Shown here: positions 1 through 6,297 of the stretch, piece by piece
Layout: every line of letters begins with the position of its first letter
How positions within the stretch are numbered: the first letter of the stretch is position 1
Origin: JBPOHE01 sp052035915
GTDB taxonomy: Bacteria; Pseudomonadota; Gammaproteobacteria; Chromatiales; Chromatiaceae
Direction: 5' to 3'
Assembly (NCBI GenBank): GCA_052035915.1
Contig: JBPOHE010000025.1
Span: 1-15,493, forward strand
Length of the DNA: 15,493 nucleotides
Notes under the pieces: model-generated
The model's input: only the letters and a program-made list of their open reading frames with translations
Told to the model about the DNA's origin: nothing
Databases searched by the model: none
Translations under genes and position numbers: made by a program

Positions 1-163
1 CCGTGCCCATGTTGGCCTCGGCGCCCTTGCCGATCGCCAGGTTGGCGGATTGATTGACATTGCTCAGGTTGGTGATGGTGGAATCCTTGACCTCGGAGCC
101 GGCGAAGGCGATTGAAGAAAGGGCGAAGAGGCCGAGGGCGGTCAATGTGGTATGCAGTTTCAT
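1..163 (-). CDS. Small exported protein, N-terminal part only (runs off left edge)
   Basis: Reading the minus strand from ATG at 163-161 gives 54 codons open to the window edge. The product starts MKLHTTLTALGLFALSSIAF and has a typical Sec signal peptide: a basic start, a hydrophobic core and an AFA-G cleavage site after about residue 21. The mature start (GSEVKDSTITNLSNVNQSAN) is rich in Ser, Asn, Thr and Ala, and continues with an alternating small/polar pattern that vaguely recalls curlin-type or beta-solenoid secreted proteins; this is impression only. A strong AGGAG lies at 171-175, seven bases before the start, which supports the gene and its start. The C-terminus is outside the window, so the function cannot be named. 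Confidence 0.72.
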   Translation of the reverse strand, partial: MKLHTTLTALGLFALSSIAFAGSEVKDSTITNLSNVNQSANLAIGKGAEANMGT

Positions 164-202
164 GGTTCGTCTCCTGGAAAAGTAGTGTTCATCATCTGGT
201 TT

Positions 203-235
203 CCGGCGGCGTCTCATTCGCGCCGCCGGTGAGAC
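203..235 (-). promoter_or_regulatory. Possible leader RNA switch of the exported-protein gene
   Basis: On the minus strand, 40 nt before the start codon, four segments occur in the order a-b-a'-b': GTCTCA (235-230), CCGGCGGC (229-222), TGAGAC (216-211), GCCGCCGG (210-203). Both pairs are perfect complements (6 bp and 8 bp). The linkers between a and b and between a' and b' are zero nucleotides, so both helices probably cannot form fully at once. They look like mutually exclusive hairpins. A regulatory role is inference; an accidental strong hairpin is the alternative. Confidence 0.4.
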
Positions 236-375
236 ATACTCTACCCCTGGCCATCGGCGACAACATGGCAGGAGTACCAGTGGAAGTGTGAAGAATTCAC
301 CAGTGCCGTAGTCGTAGTAGCTTGAGTTGTGTATTTGGCAACCCAACACACCTTGCCATGGCCGTTTGGAATGTG

Positions 376-394
376 GGGTTGACGCTGTCAACCC
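376..394. repeat. Palindromic intergenic repeat remnant
   Basis: GGGTTGAC (376-383) and GTCAACCC (387-394) form a perfect 8-bp inverted repeat with a 3-base loop. Nearby text (caacccaaca before, gtctacg after) resembles the AACCCAAC/GTTGGGTT palindromic repeats common between genes in proteobacteria. A similar TGGGTTG...CAACCCA pair follows norD at 13658-13685. There is no T-run, so a terminator is unlikely. The rest of 236-600 shows no supportable gene. Confidence 0.45.
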
Positions 395-600
395 AGTCTA
401 CGCCGCTGGCGTTTCTTTTCCGGCCATCGCCGAAAGCCGATCTCGAATCAGGGCGGCTCTTTTGGGGCCACGGCGGCTCGCGGACCTCCGCCGGGTTGGA
501 TTCTGAGGTTATGGCGGCCTCTTTCGACCTTGTCGGCCAATCTTTGGACAGCTCCACAGCAAGTCAATGTTGATGCCCTTTCCGGGCAAACATCCGCGGC

Positions 601-959
601 TTATCTACAGACTTATCCACCGCCGCGGTGGGCAATTCCGGCTATTTCCGAGCTTGTTACTCGGATTCATTTAACCCAGGACAGGGAGTTTCCGGCTGTA
701 TACATTCGCAACAGGGTCGTCGCCAACCATCGGCCACGCCAGCCAAGACTCTGAGTGTTATTTCGTATAACTTTGATAAATATTGAAAATAGTGACTGAT
801 CGGCGGCGATTGGGGCCTTTGAAGGGCGGTCGGAACGGCTCTCGGCACAAATTTTCCGCTATCTGCCCACAACGTTATCCACAGAAAATGTGGATAACTC
901 CGCGAACCCAAGGCGGTCACGATCGCTTCCCGGAAAGGGCTTTTTTCGAGTTATGCACA
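601..959. other. DnaA-box cluster with AT-rich segment (possible replication origin or DnaA-controlled region)
   Basis: Three perfect matches to the DnaA box TTATNCACA occur within 85 bp: TTATCCACA at 875-883 (+), its inverse TGTGGATAA at 889-897 (-), and TTATGCACA at 951-959 (+). The first two form a 10-bp inverted repeat (874-883 and 889-898) with a 5-base spacer. Two one-mismatch boxes stand in tandem at 601-609 (TTATCTACA) and 613-621 (TTATCCACC). Between the groups, 757-791 is strikingly AT-rich for this GC-rich DNA and could serve as an unwinding element. No gene fits this stretch. Origin-like composition is seen directly. Against oriC, neither neighbour is a classic marker such as dnaA, dnaN, gidA/mnmG or rpmH. 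The alternative is DnaA control of typA, because the last box lies about 34 bp before its likely -10 element. Confidence 0.5.
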
Positions 960-992
960 GCAGGAAACCATCGGCGGGACGGGGAGTTGACA

Positions 993-998
993 TATAAT
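993..998 (+). promoter_or_regulatory. Candidate -10 element of typA promoter
   Basis: A consensus TATAAT sits 34 bp before the typA start, which would place transcription start near 1005. A TTGACA directly abuts it (987-992), too close to be its -35 box. The hexamer 17 bp upstream (970-975) is poor, so a weak -35 or help from an activator would be needed. The perfect DnaA box at 951-959 lies just upstream. Confidence 0.4.
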
Positions 999-1032
999 GC
1001 GCGCCCTTCTGTCCGATCCCGAGTTGGAGTCC

Positions 1033-2862
1033 ATGACCGACAACATCCGCAATATCGCCATCATCGCCCATGTCGACCATGGTAAAACCACCCTGGTCGA
1101 CCAATTGCTCAAACAATCGGGCACCCTTGGCGATCGCTTTGGACCCGTGGAACGGGTGATGGATTCCAATGATCTGGAGCGGGAGCGTGGGATCACCATC
1201 CTGGCCAAGAACACCGCCATCCGCTGGGGCGACTATCGCATCAATATCGTCGATACTCCCGGCCATGCGGACTTCGGCGGCGAGGTGGAGCGGGTGTTGT
1301 CCATGGTGGACTCGGTGTTGCTGTTGGTCGATGCCGTCGATGGGCCCATGCCCCAGACCAGGTTCGTCACCCAGAAGGCCTTTTCCCATGGACTGCAACC
1401 CATAGTCGTGGTCAACAAGATCGACCGCGAAGGGGCCAGACCGGACTGGGTGGTGGATCAGACCTTCGAGCTGTTCGATCGTTTGGGCGCCAGTGATTCC
1501 CAGTTGGATTTTCCCATCATCTACGCCTCGGCGCTCCAGGGCTATGCCGGCGACCAGCCGGAGGTCCGCGAAGGCGACATGACCCCCTTGTTCGAGGCCA
1601 TCGTCGCCCATTGTCCGCCGCCGGACGTGGATCTGGACGGCCCCTTCCAGATGCAGATCTCATCCCTGGACTACAGCAGCTATGTCGGCGCCATCGGCAT
1701 CGGGCGCATCACCCGCGGACGGGTGCGTCGCAATATGCCGGTGGTGCTGGTGAAGCGTCATGGGGAGCAGCGGCGGGGTCGCATCGGTCAGGTGCTCGGC
1801 TTTTTCGGACTGGAGCGGGTGGAGGTGGAAGAAGCCAGCGCCGGGGATATCGTCGCCGTGACCACGGGGATCGAGACGCTCAATGTCTCGGATACCCTCT
1901 GCGATCCCGACGCGATCGTCCCCATGCGCCCGCTCGCGGTCGACGAGCCGACCTTGAGCATGACCTTTCAGGTCAATTCTTCACCCTTCGCCGGTCGGGA
2001 GGGCAAATACCTGACCTCCAGACACCTGAAGGAGCGTCTCGAGCGGGAACTCATCCATAACGTCGCCCTGCGCGTCGAAGAAGGGCCGGACCCGGAAAAG
2101 TTCAAGGTCTCCGGTCGTGGTGAGCTGCATCTCTCCATCCTGCTAGAGAATATGCGTCGCGAGGGTTACGAGGTGGCGGTGGGGCGCCCGGAGGTGATCT
2201 TCCGCGAGATCGAGGGCGAGATCTGCGAACCACTGGAACATCTGACGGTGGATATCGAAGAATCCTATCAGGGGGGGGTCATGGAGGCCCTGGGACAACG
2301 CCGGGGTGAACTCCGGGATATGGTGCCCGATGGCCGGGGCCGGGTACGGCTGGACTATCTCATCCCCTCGCGGGGTCTGATCGGTTTTCAGACCGACTTT
2401 CTCACCCTGACCTCGGGGACCGGGCTCATCTACCATGTGTTCGATCGCTATGGCCCGGCCCAACCCGGCGGGATCACCTCGCGCAAAAACGGCGCCATGA
2501 TCTCCAACAGTACCGGCAAGGCTTTGGGCTATGCGCTTTTCAACCTCCAGGAGCGTGGCCGCATGTTCATCAAACCCGGGGACGAGGTCTACGAAGGCCA
2601 GGTGGTGGGCATCCATTCCCGGGACAACGATCTTACCGTGAATCCCCTCAAGGCCAAGCAGTTGACCAATATCCGCGCCGCCGGATCGGACGAGAACATT
2701 CTGCTGACGCCCCCGATCCAACTTACCCTGGAGCGGGCACTGGAGTTGATCGTGGATGACGAACTGGTCGAGGTGACGCCCAAAAGCATCCGCATCCGCA
2801 AGCGCCATCTCAAGGAACACGAGCGCAAGCGGGCGCAAAGAGGCTCGCTGGGCTTGGAGTAG
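1033..2862 (+). CDS. typA: Ribosome-associated translational GTPase TypA/BipA
   Basis: The 609-residue product matches the usual TypA length (about 607). It is an EF-G-like GTPase that binds 70S ribosomes and is linked to 50S assembly, stress and low-temperature growth. G motifs are clear: G1 AHVDHGKT (12-19), G2 in ERGITILAKNTAI (about 51-63), G3 DTPGH (74-78), G4 NKID (128-131). EF-G-like beta-barrel and alpha/beta domains follow, then the TypA-specific C-terminal domain containing GLIGFQTDFLTLTSGTG and the SNSTGKALGYALF stretch. The start at 1033 is chosen because MTDNIRNIAIIAHVDHGKTT is the standard TypA N-terminus and TGGAG precedes it closely. An in-frame ATG at 997 would add 12 residues but overlaps the likely -10 box. 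It is a single gene, with gaps on both sides. Confidence 0.97.
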   Translation: MTDNIRNIAIIAHVDHGKTTLVDQLLKQSGTLGDRFGPVERVMDSNDLERERGITILAKNTAIRWGDYRINIVDTPGHADFGGEVERVLSMVDSVLLLVDAVDGPMPQTRFVTQKAFSHGLQPIVVVNKIDREGARPDWVVDQTFELFDRLGASDSQLDFPIIYASALQGYAGDQPEVREGDMTPLFEAIVAHCPPPDVDLDGPFQMQISSLDYSSYVGAIGIGRITRGRVRRNMPVVLVKRHGEQRRGRIGQVLGFFGLERVEVEEASAGDIVAVTTGIETLNVSDTLCDPDAIVPMRPLAVDEPTLSMTFQVNSSPFAGREGKYLTSRHLKERLERELIHNVALRVEEGPDPEKFKVSGRGELHLSILLENMRREGYEVAVGRPEVIFREIEGEICEPLEHLTVDIEESYQGGVMEALGQRRGELRDMVPDGRGRVRLDYLIPSRGLIGFQTDFLTLTSGTGLIYHVFDRYGPAQPGGITSRKNGAMISNSTGKALGYALFNLQERGRMFIKPGDEVYEGQVVGIHSRDNDLTVNPLKAKQLTNIRAAGSDENILLTPPIQLTLERALELIVDDELVEVTPKSIRIRKRHLKEHERKRAQRGSLGLE

Positions 2863-2903
2863 TGGGTGAGGGAGTGTTGTTGGGCGGGATAAAAACGAAC
2901 AAC

Positions 2904-2930
2904 CCCCTCAGCCGTCCTTAGCTGAAGGGG
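2904..2930. terminator. Hairpin after typA, possible terminator
   Basis: CCCCTCAGC (2904-2912) pairs with GCTGAAGGGG (2921-2930) through one bulged A, with an 8-base loop, 42 bp after the typA stop. No T-run follows on the plus strand. On the minus strand the hairpin is followed after a few bases by a short T-run (complement of aaaaa at 2891-2895). It may act weakly or as a transcript-end stabiliser. Confidence 0.35.
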
Positions 2931-3026
2931 CAGATCGCCAAAGCTGGTTGGCTGGGGTCCTGGGCGGTGTCGTGTTCCCTGACGAGTCTTGAGTCCCTTT
3001 GAAATCCTGTGGTGCTTGGCGACGGA

Positions 3027-3032
3027 TATAAT
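3027..3032 (+). promoter_or_regulatory. Candidate -10 element for pip-dtd
   Basis: A consensus TATAAT in the gap between typA and pip. No good -35 is visible at 17 bp; the nearest TTGAAA (2999-3004) is 22 bp away. If used, the transcript would carry a leader of about 220 nt that includes the palindrome at 3073-3109. Confidence 0.3.
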
Positions 3033-3072
3033 GGTGCCACAGAGCGGGACCCAAATCTGTCAGGAGATTCTC

Positions 3073-3109
3073 CATTTCATGTAGGAAAAATCCTACAAAC
3101 TGTGAAATG
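3073..3109. promoter_or_regulatory. Long bulged palindrome upstream of pip (operator or leader hairpin)
   Basis: An outer pair CATTTCA (3073-3079) / TGAAATG (3103-3109) encloses an inner pair TGTAGGA (3080-3086) / TCCTACA (3091-3097) with a loop of AAAA. Only a 5-base bulge (3098-3102) interrupts a 14-bp stem. The inner 18 bp fit TGTAGG-N6-CCTACA, similar in layout to the TGTAAG-N6-CTTACA sites bound by GacA/UvrY-type response regulators. That comparison is inference. The remainder of 2931-3259 shows no supportable gene. Confidence 0.4.
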
Positions 3110-3259
3110 CAATCTACTCCCCAACGGCGGTCTGCGACGAGAATCGGGATCCGTGAGGCTGATCCTGTCCAGACAGCCCAGCCCTCACCCAGGCAAGCCG
3201 GACGGCCTCAGCCTTCCGATCAGGCTACCGGCTTCAACCGTTTGAAGAAGAACCAGCCG

Positions 3260-4210
3260 ATGAAAGATCTGTATCCGGATACCGAACCCTATACCACCCA
3301 TAGATTCGCTGTCGGTGGAGTTCATGAACTCCATGTCGAGGAATGCGGCCGGCGCGATGGCGTGCCCGTGGTGTTTCTTCATGGTGGCCCTGGGGCTGGT
3401 TGCGAGCGCTACCATCGACGCTTCTTCGACCCCGTCCGCTTCAGGACGGTACTCTTCGATCAGCGCGGCTGCGGTCGTTCCACGCCCCATGCCGAGCTGA
3501 GCGACAACACCACCCAACACCTGGTCGCGGATATCGAATTCATCCGCCACCGCTTGGGCATCGAACGCTGGCTGGTATTCGGCGGTTCCTGGGGCTCGAC
3601 GCTTGCCCTGGCCTATGCCGAGACTCATCCGGAGCGGGTTCTCGGCCTGGTGCTGCGCGGGATCTTTCTCTGTCGTCCGGCGGAATTGCACTGGTTCTAT
3701 CAGCAAGGCGCCAGTTGGCTGTTTCCCGATTACTGGGAGGACTACCTCGCCCCCATCCCGCTGGATGAGCGTCACGACCTCATCGCCGCTTACCACCGCC
3801 GCCTCACCGGCAGCGACGAGATCGCCCGCCTGGCGGCCGCCAAGGCCTGGAGCAGCTGGGAGGCGCGCACCGCCACCCTGTTGCCGAATCCGAACCTGGT
3901 GGCCCACTTCGAGTCGCCTCATGTGGCTCTCAGCCTGGCGCGGATCGAGAACCATTTCTTTGTCCATGACACGTTCATGGAGTCCAACCAATTGTTGGAT
4001 CAGGCCCACCGCCTGGCGGACATCCCCGGGGTCATCGTCCATGGACGGTATGACGTCGTCTGCCCGCTGGGTTCGGCCTGGGAACTCCATCGGGCCTGGC
4101 CCAGGAGCCAACTCAGGATCATCCCCGACGCCGGGCACTCCGCCTCGGAGCCGGGTATCCGTTCCGCCCTGGTCGAGGCCATGGATCATTTTGGGTCCAT
4201 CCTGGGATGA
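3260..4210 (+). CDS. pip: Proline iminopeptidase (alpha/beta hydrolase, peptidase family S33)
   Basis: The 316-residue product removes N-terminal proline from peptides in the cytoplasm. It has the full S33 signature: oxyanion motif HGGPG (41-45), FDQRGCGRS (66-74), nucleophile elbow GGSWGS with Ser110, the acid in HGRYDVVCP (Asp265) and the base in DAGHSASEPG (His293). Length agrees with bacterial Pip of about 310-320 residues. The start at 3260 is chosen because MKDLYPDTEPY resembles the usual N-terminus (LYP...Y). The open frame extends upstream to 3107, but those 51 codons encode low-complexity Arg/Pro/Gln-rich sequence and begin inside the palindrome at 3073-3109. The ribosome site is weak (GAAGAAG, about 3244-3250). 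The stop overlaps the dtd start (ATGA), implying coupled translation. Confidence 0.94.
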   Translation: MKDLYPDTEPYTTHRFAVGGVHELHVEECGRRDGVPVVFLHGGPGAGCERYHRRFFDPVRFRTVLFDQRGCGRSTPHAELSDNTTQHLVADIEFIRHRLGIERWLVFGGSWGSTLALAYAETHPERVLGLVLRGIFLCRPAELHWFYQQGASWLFPDYWEDYLAPIPLDERHDLIAAYHRRLTGSDEIARLAAAKAWSSWEARTATLLPNPNLVAHFESPHVALSLARIENHFFVHDTFMESNQLLDQAHRLADIPGVIVHGRYDVVCPLGSAWELHRAWPRSQLRIIPDAGHSASEPGIRSALVEAMDHFGSILG

Positions 4211-4644
4211 TCGGTCTGTTGCAGCGGGTAAATGCCGCCCGGGTGGAGGTGGGCGGACTGGAGGTCGGCGCCATCGGTCGCGGGCTTCTGGTGCTGGTCG
4301 GAGTGGAGCGGGAGGATACCCAGGCGAGGGCGGATCGCCTGTTGGAACGCCTGCTCGGCTATCGAGTCTTTCCCGATGCTTCCAAGCGCATGAACCTCAG
4401 CCTGCGGGATTCAGGCGGGGGGCTGTTGTTGGTGCCCCAGTTCACCCTGGTGGCCGATACCCGCAAAGGTACCCGACCCAGTTTTTCCAGCGCCGCCACG
4501 CCCGAGCAAGGTCGGGCGCTGTTTCAATATCTGCTCGAGCGGGCCGGTGTCGAGCACCAGCCGGTGGCGGGGGGCGAGTTTGGCGCCGACATGCAGGTGC
4601 ATCTGATCAACGACGGCCCGGTCACCTTCTGGCTGCAATGCTGA
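4207..4644 (+). CDS. dtd: D-aminoacyl-tRNA deacylase
   Basis: A 145-residue protein that hydrolyses D-amino acids, and mischarged glycine, from tRNA in the cytoplasm, preventing their use in translation. It matches DTD over its whole length: MIGLLQRVNAARVEVGG at the start, the active-site segment PQFTLVADTRKGTRPSF (77-93; the family usually has SQFTL, here Pro77 replaces Ser) and the C-terminal NDGPVTFWLQ (135-144) with the Gly-Pro pair that gives chiral discrimination. Length is typical. Its ATG overlaps the pip stop by four bases (ATGA, 4207-4210), so the two genes are almost certainly one operon. It ends 28 bp before the 3' end of the convergent phosphohexomutase gene. No clear terminator lies between them. 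Confidence 0.96.
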   Translation: MIGLLQRVNAARVEVGGLEVGAIGRGLLVLVGVEREDTQARADRLLERLLGYRVFPDASKRMNLSLRDSGGGLLLVPQFTLVADTRKGTRPSFSSAATPEQGRALFQYLLERAGVEHQPVAGGEFGADMQVHLINDGPVTFWLQC

Positions 4645-4672
4645 GAGGCCTTCCGCCGGGGCGGGGGGCGAA

Positions 4673-6166
4673 TCAGTCCTTCCACGTCCGCAACAACTCC
4701 AGGCAGCGCCGATTGATTTCCCTGGCCCGTTCCGGGTCCTCGGCTTCGGTGTAGACCCGGAACTCTGGGGCATTGCCCGAAGGGCGCAGGTGGACGATCT
4801 CGCCCGAGGCGAAGCTCAAGCGCAGCCCATCGGTGCGATCCAGCCCCGCCAAGGCACCGAAACCGGGACTGAAGATCGTCTCGATATTGGCCCAGTCCCG
4901 CGTGGAATCCCCGCTGTCGAAAGCCGCCAGTCGCTGGCGGCTGATCTCGGTCGGAAAGTCCTTGAGCCGATCACTGGCGGTAAAGCGCTGGGGGAGTTGA
5001 GAAACCAGTCGGGAGATCGGGTGGCCTTGTCCAGCGGCGAGGCTGAGGACGGCCAGGATGGGGAGCAGGGCGTCGCGGGTGGGTAAGGCCGGAAAGGGGT
5101 GTCCCCCCAGCTCGATATCCGTGGCGGTGAGAAAGCCGCCGTTGGCCTCATAACCAACCACCTTGGAATAACCGGCTTTTACCCCCTCCATCATGGCCTG
5201 GATCACGTAGGGTGAGCCGATGCGGGTGCGGACTACGGAACCGAACCAACCACACCGCTCCACGGCGGTATTGCTGCTTACCGGGGTGACCACCAGATCG
5301 GCGTCGAGAAAACGGGCGCAGAGGATGCCGAGAATATCCCCACGCAGCCATTCGCCCTGTTCGTCGCTCACCAGGGGACGGTCGCCGTCGCCGTCGGTGG
5401 AGAGGATGGCGTCGAGGCGATAGGCTTGGCTCCAACCCCGGGCGAGTTCGATGTCTTCGGGGCGGATGGCCTCGGTGTCCACGGGGATGAAATGGTCGGC
5501 GCGACCGAGCCGCGTCACCTCGGCCCCGAGCTGGTTCAGCAGGAGAGGGAGGATATCCCGGGCGGCGGAGGAATGTTCGTAGACGCCGAGGCGGAGGTTG
5601 CGCAGACAGGCCGGGGGGAAGCACCTCAGATAGCGTTCCAGATAGGCCTCGCCCGCCTGGGATTCGGGGTGGGGCAGCACCCAGGGGGTCGATTCCTGGT
5701 CGCCGGAGGCCAGGAGTGGATCGGGCAGGCGAATGGACTGTCGGCGGATGCCTTCCTCGTCGGCTTTGAGGATCTCGCCCCCGGGATGGTAGAACTTGAT
5801 CCCGTTGCGATTGTCTGGGATGTGACTGCCGGTCACCATAAGGCAGGGGATGGCCGCTTCGAGTCCAGCCAAGGCGAGCGCCGGGGTCGGCAGCACACCC
5901 CAGAAGCGCGGGATATACCCCAGGTCGAGGGCGGCCAGGGCGCAGGCGTTGGCGATGCGCTCACTACTGGGGCGCAGATCCACGCCAATGCCGAGATGCT
6001 GCCCGGGGCGGATGCTGTCCTGCCCCTGGAGATGTTGGAGAAAGGCGGCGGTATAGGCGTAACAGAGGCTGTCGCTCATGTCCGATACCAGTCCGCGGGC
6101 GCCGCTGGTGCCGAAGCCGACACCGCTGGAGGCCATGAGATCGGCGATGAGAACCTGGGTGGGCAT
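4673..6166 (-). CDS. Phosphohexomutase (phosphomannomutase/phosphoglucomutase family)
   Basis: A 497-residue alpha-D-phosphohexomutase interconverting hexose 6- and 1-phosphates, which feed sugar nucleotides for polysaccharide or envelope synthesis. All four functional loops are present: phosphoserine loop VTGSHIPDNRNGIKFY with Ser114 (TGSHIP rather than the commoner TASHNP), metal-binding DGDGDRP (258-264), sugar-binding GYEANGG (338-344) and phosphate-binding RPSGNAPEFR (461-470). An N-terminal FGTSGARGLV (18-27) is also typical. Substrate preference (mannose, glucose or other) cannot be decided from these motifs; I would lean to phosphomannomutase. The start at 6166 is preceded by AGGTAGGA (about 6173-6180 on the minus strand). 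It is divergent from the channel gene across 131 bp and convergent with dtd. Confidence 0.93.
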   Translation of the reverse strand: MPTQVLIADLMASSGVGFGTSGARGLVSDMSDSLCYAYTAAFLQHLQGQDSIRPGQHLGIGVDLRPSSERIANACALAALDLGYIPRFWGVLPTPALALAGLEAAIPCLMVTGSHIPDNRNGIKFYHPGGEILKADEEGIRRQSIRLPDPLLASGDQESTPWVLPHPESQAGEAYLERYLRCFPPACLRNLRLGVYEHSSAARDILPLLLNQLGAEVTRLGRADHFIPVDTEAIRPEDIELARGWSQAYRLDAILSTDGDGDRPLVSDEQGEWLRGDILGILCARFLDADLVVTPVSSNTAVERCGWFGSVVRTRIGSPYVIQAMMEGVKAGYSKVVGYEANGGFLTATDIELGGHPFPALPTRDALLPILAVLSLAAGQGHPISRLVSQLPQRFTASDRLKDFPTEISRQRLAAFDSGDSTRDWANIETIFSPGFGALAGLDRTDGLRLSFASGEIVHLRPSGNAPEFRVYTEAEDPERAREINRRCLELLRTWKD

Positions 6167-6190
6167 CTTTTTTCCTACCTGGATAAGCCT

Positions 6191-6205
6191 GAGGGGTCGC
6201 CCCTC
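6191..6205. promoter_or_regulatory. Inverted repeat in the divergent intergenic region
   Basis: GAGGGG (6191-6196) and CCCCTC (6200-6205) form a perfect 6-bp inverted repeat around TCG, between the divergent phosphohexomutase and mechanosensitive channel genes. It could be an operator or simply part of a leader. No convincing -10/-35 pair was recognised for either gene. Confidence 0.25.
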
Positions 6206-6297
6206 CTGCGAGGGAAATCGGTATTGGAAATCTTGGGGAGATCAAGTTGAGGGTAATCGCTTTTCCCGGCGACGACCAGTGAGAGAGAGGTGATGGC

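Noticed and set aside
297..573. Overlapping small open frames on both strands (86 and 83 codons)
   Set aside because: No ribosome site, no recognisable protein pattern, and they span a palindromic repeat remnant; most likely chance frames in GC-rich DNA.
987..992. TTGACA as a -35 box
   Set aside because: It directly abuts TATAAT, and no -10-like hexamer lies 16-18 bp downstream, so it cannot work as the partner of either.
997..1032. Extended TypA start at ATG 997
   Set aside because: It overlaps the likely -10 box and adds 12 residues not typical of TypA; ATG 1033 matches the standard N-terminus.
859..1611. 250-codon minus-strand open frame opposite typA
   Set aside because: Its sequence is the antisense of the conserved TypA GTPase domain; long antisense frames are common in GC-rich genes.
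3185..4189. 334-codon minus-strand open frame opposite pip
   Set aside because: The plus strand encodes a complete proline iminopeptidase with all catalytic residues; the antisense product has no family pattern.
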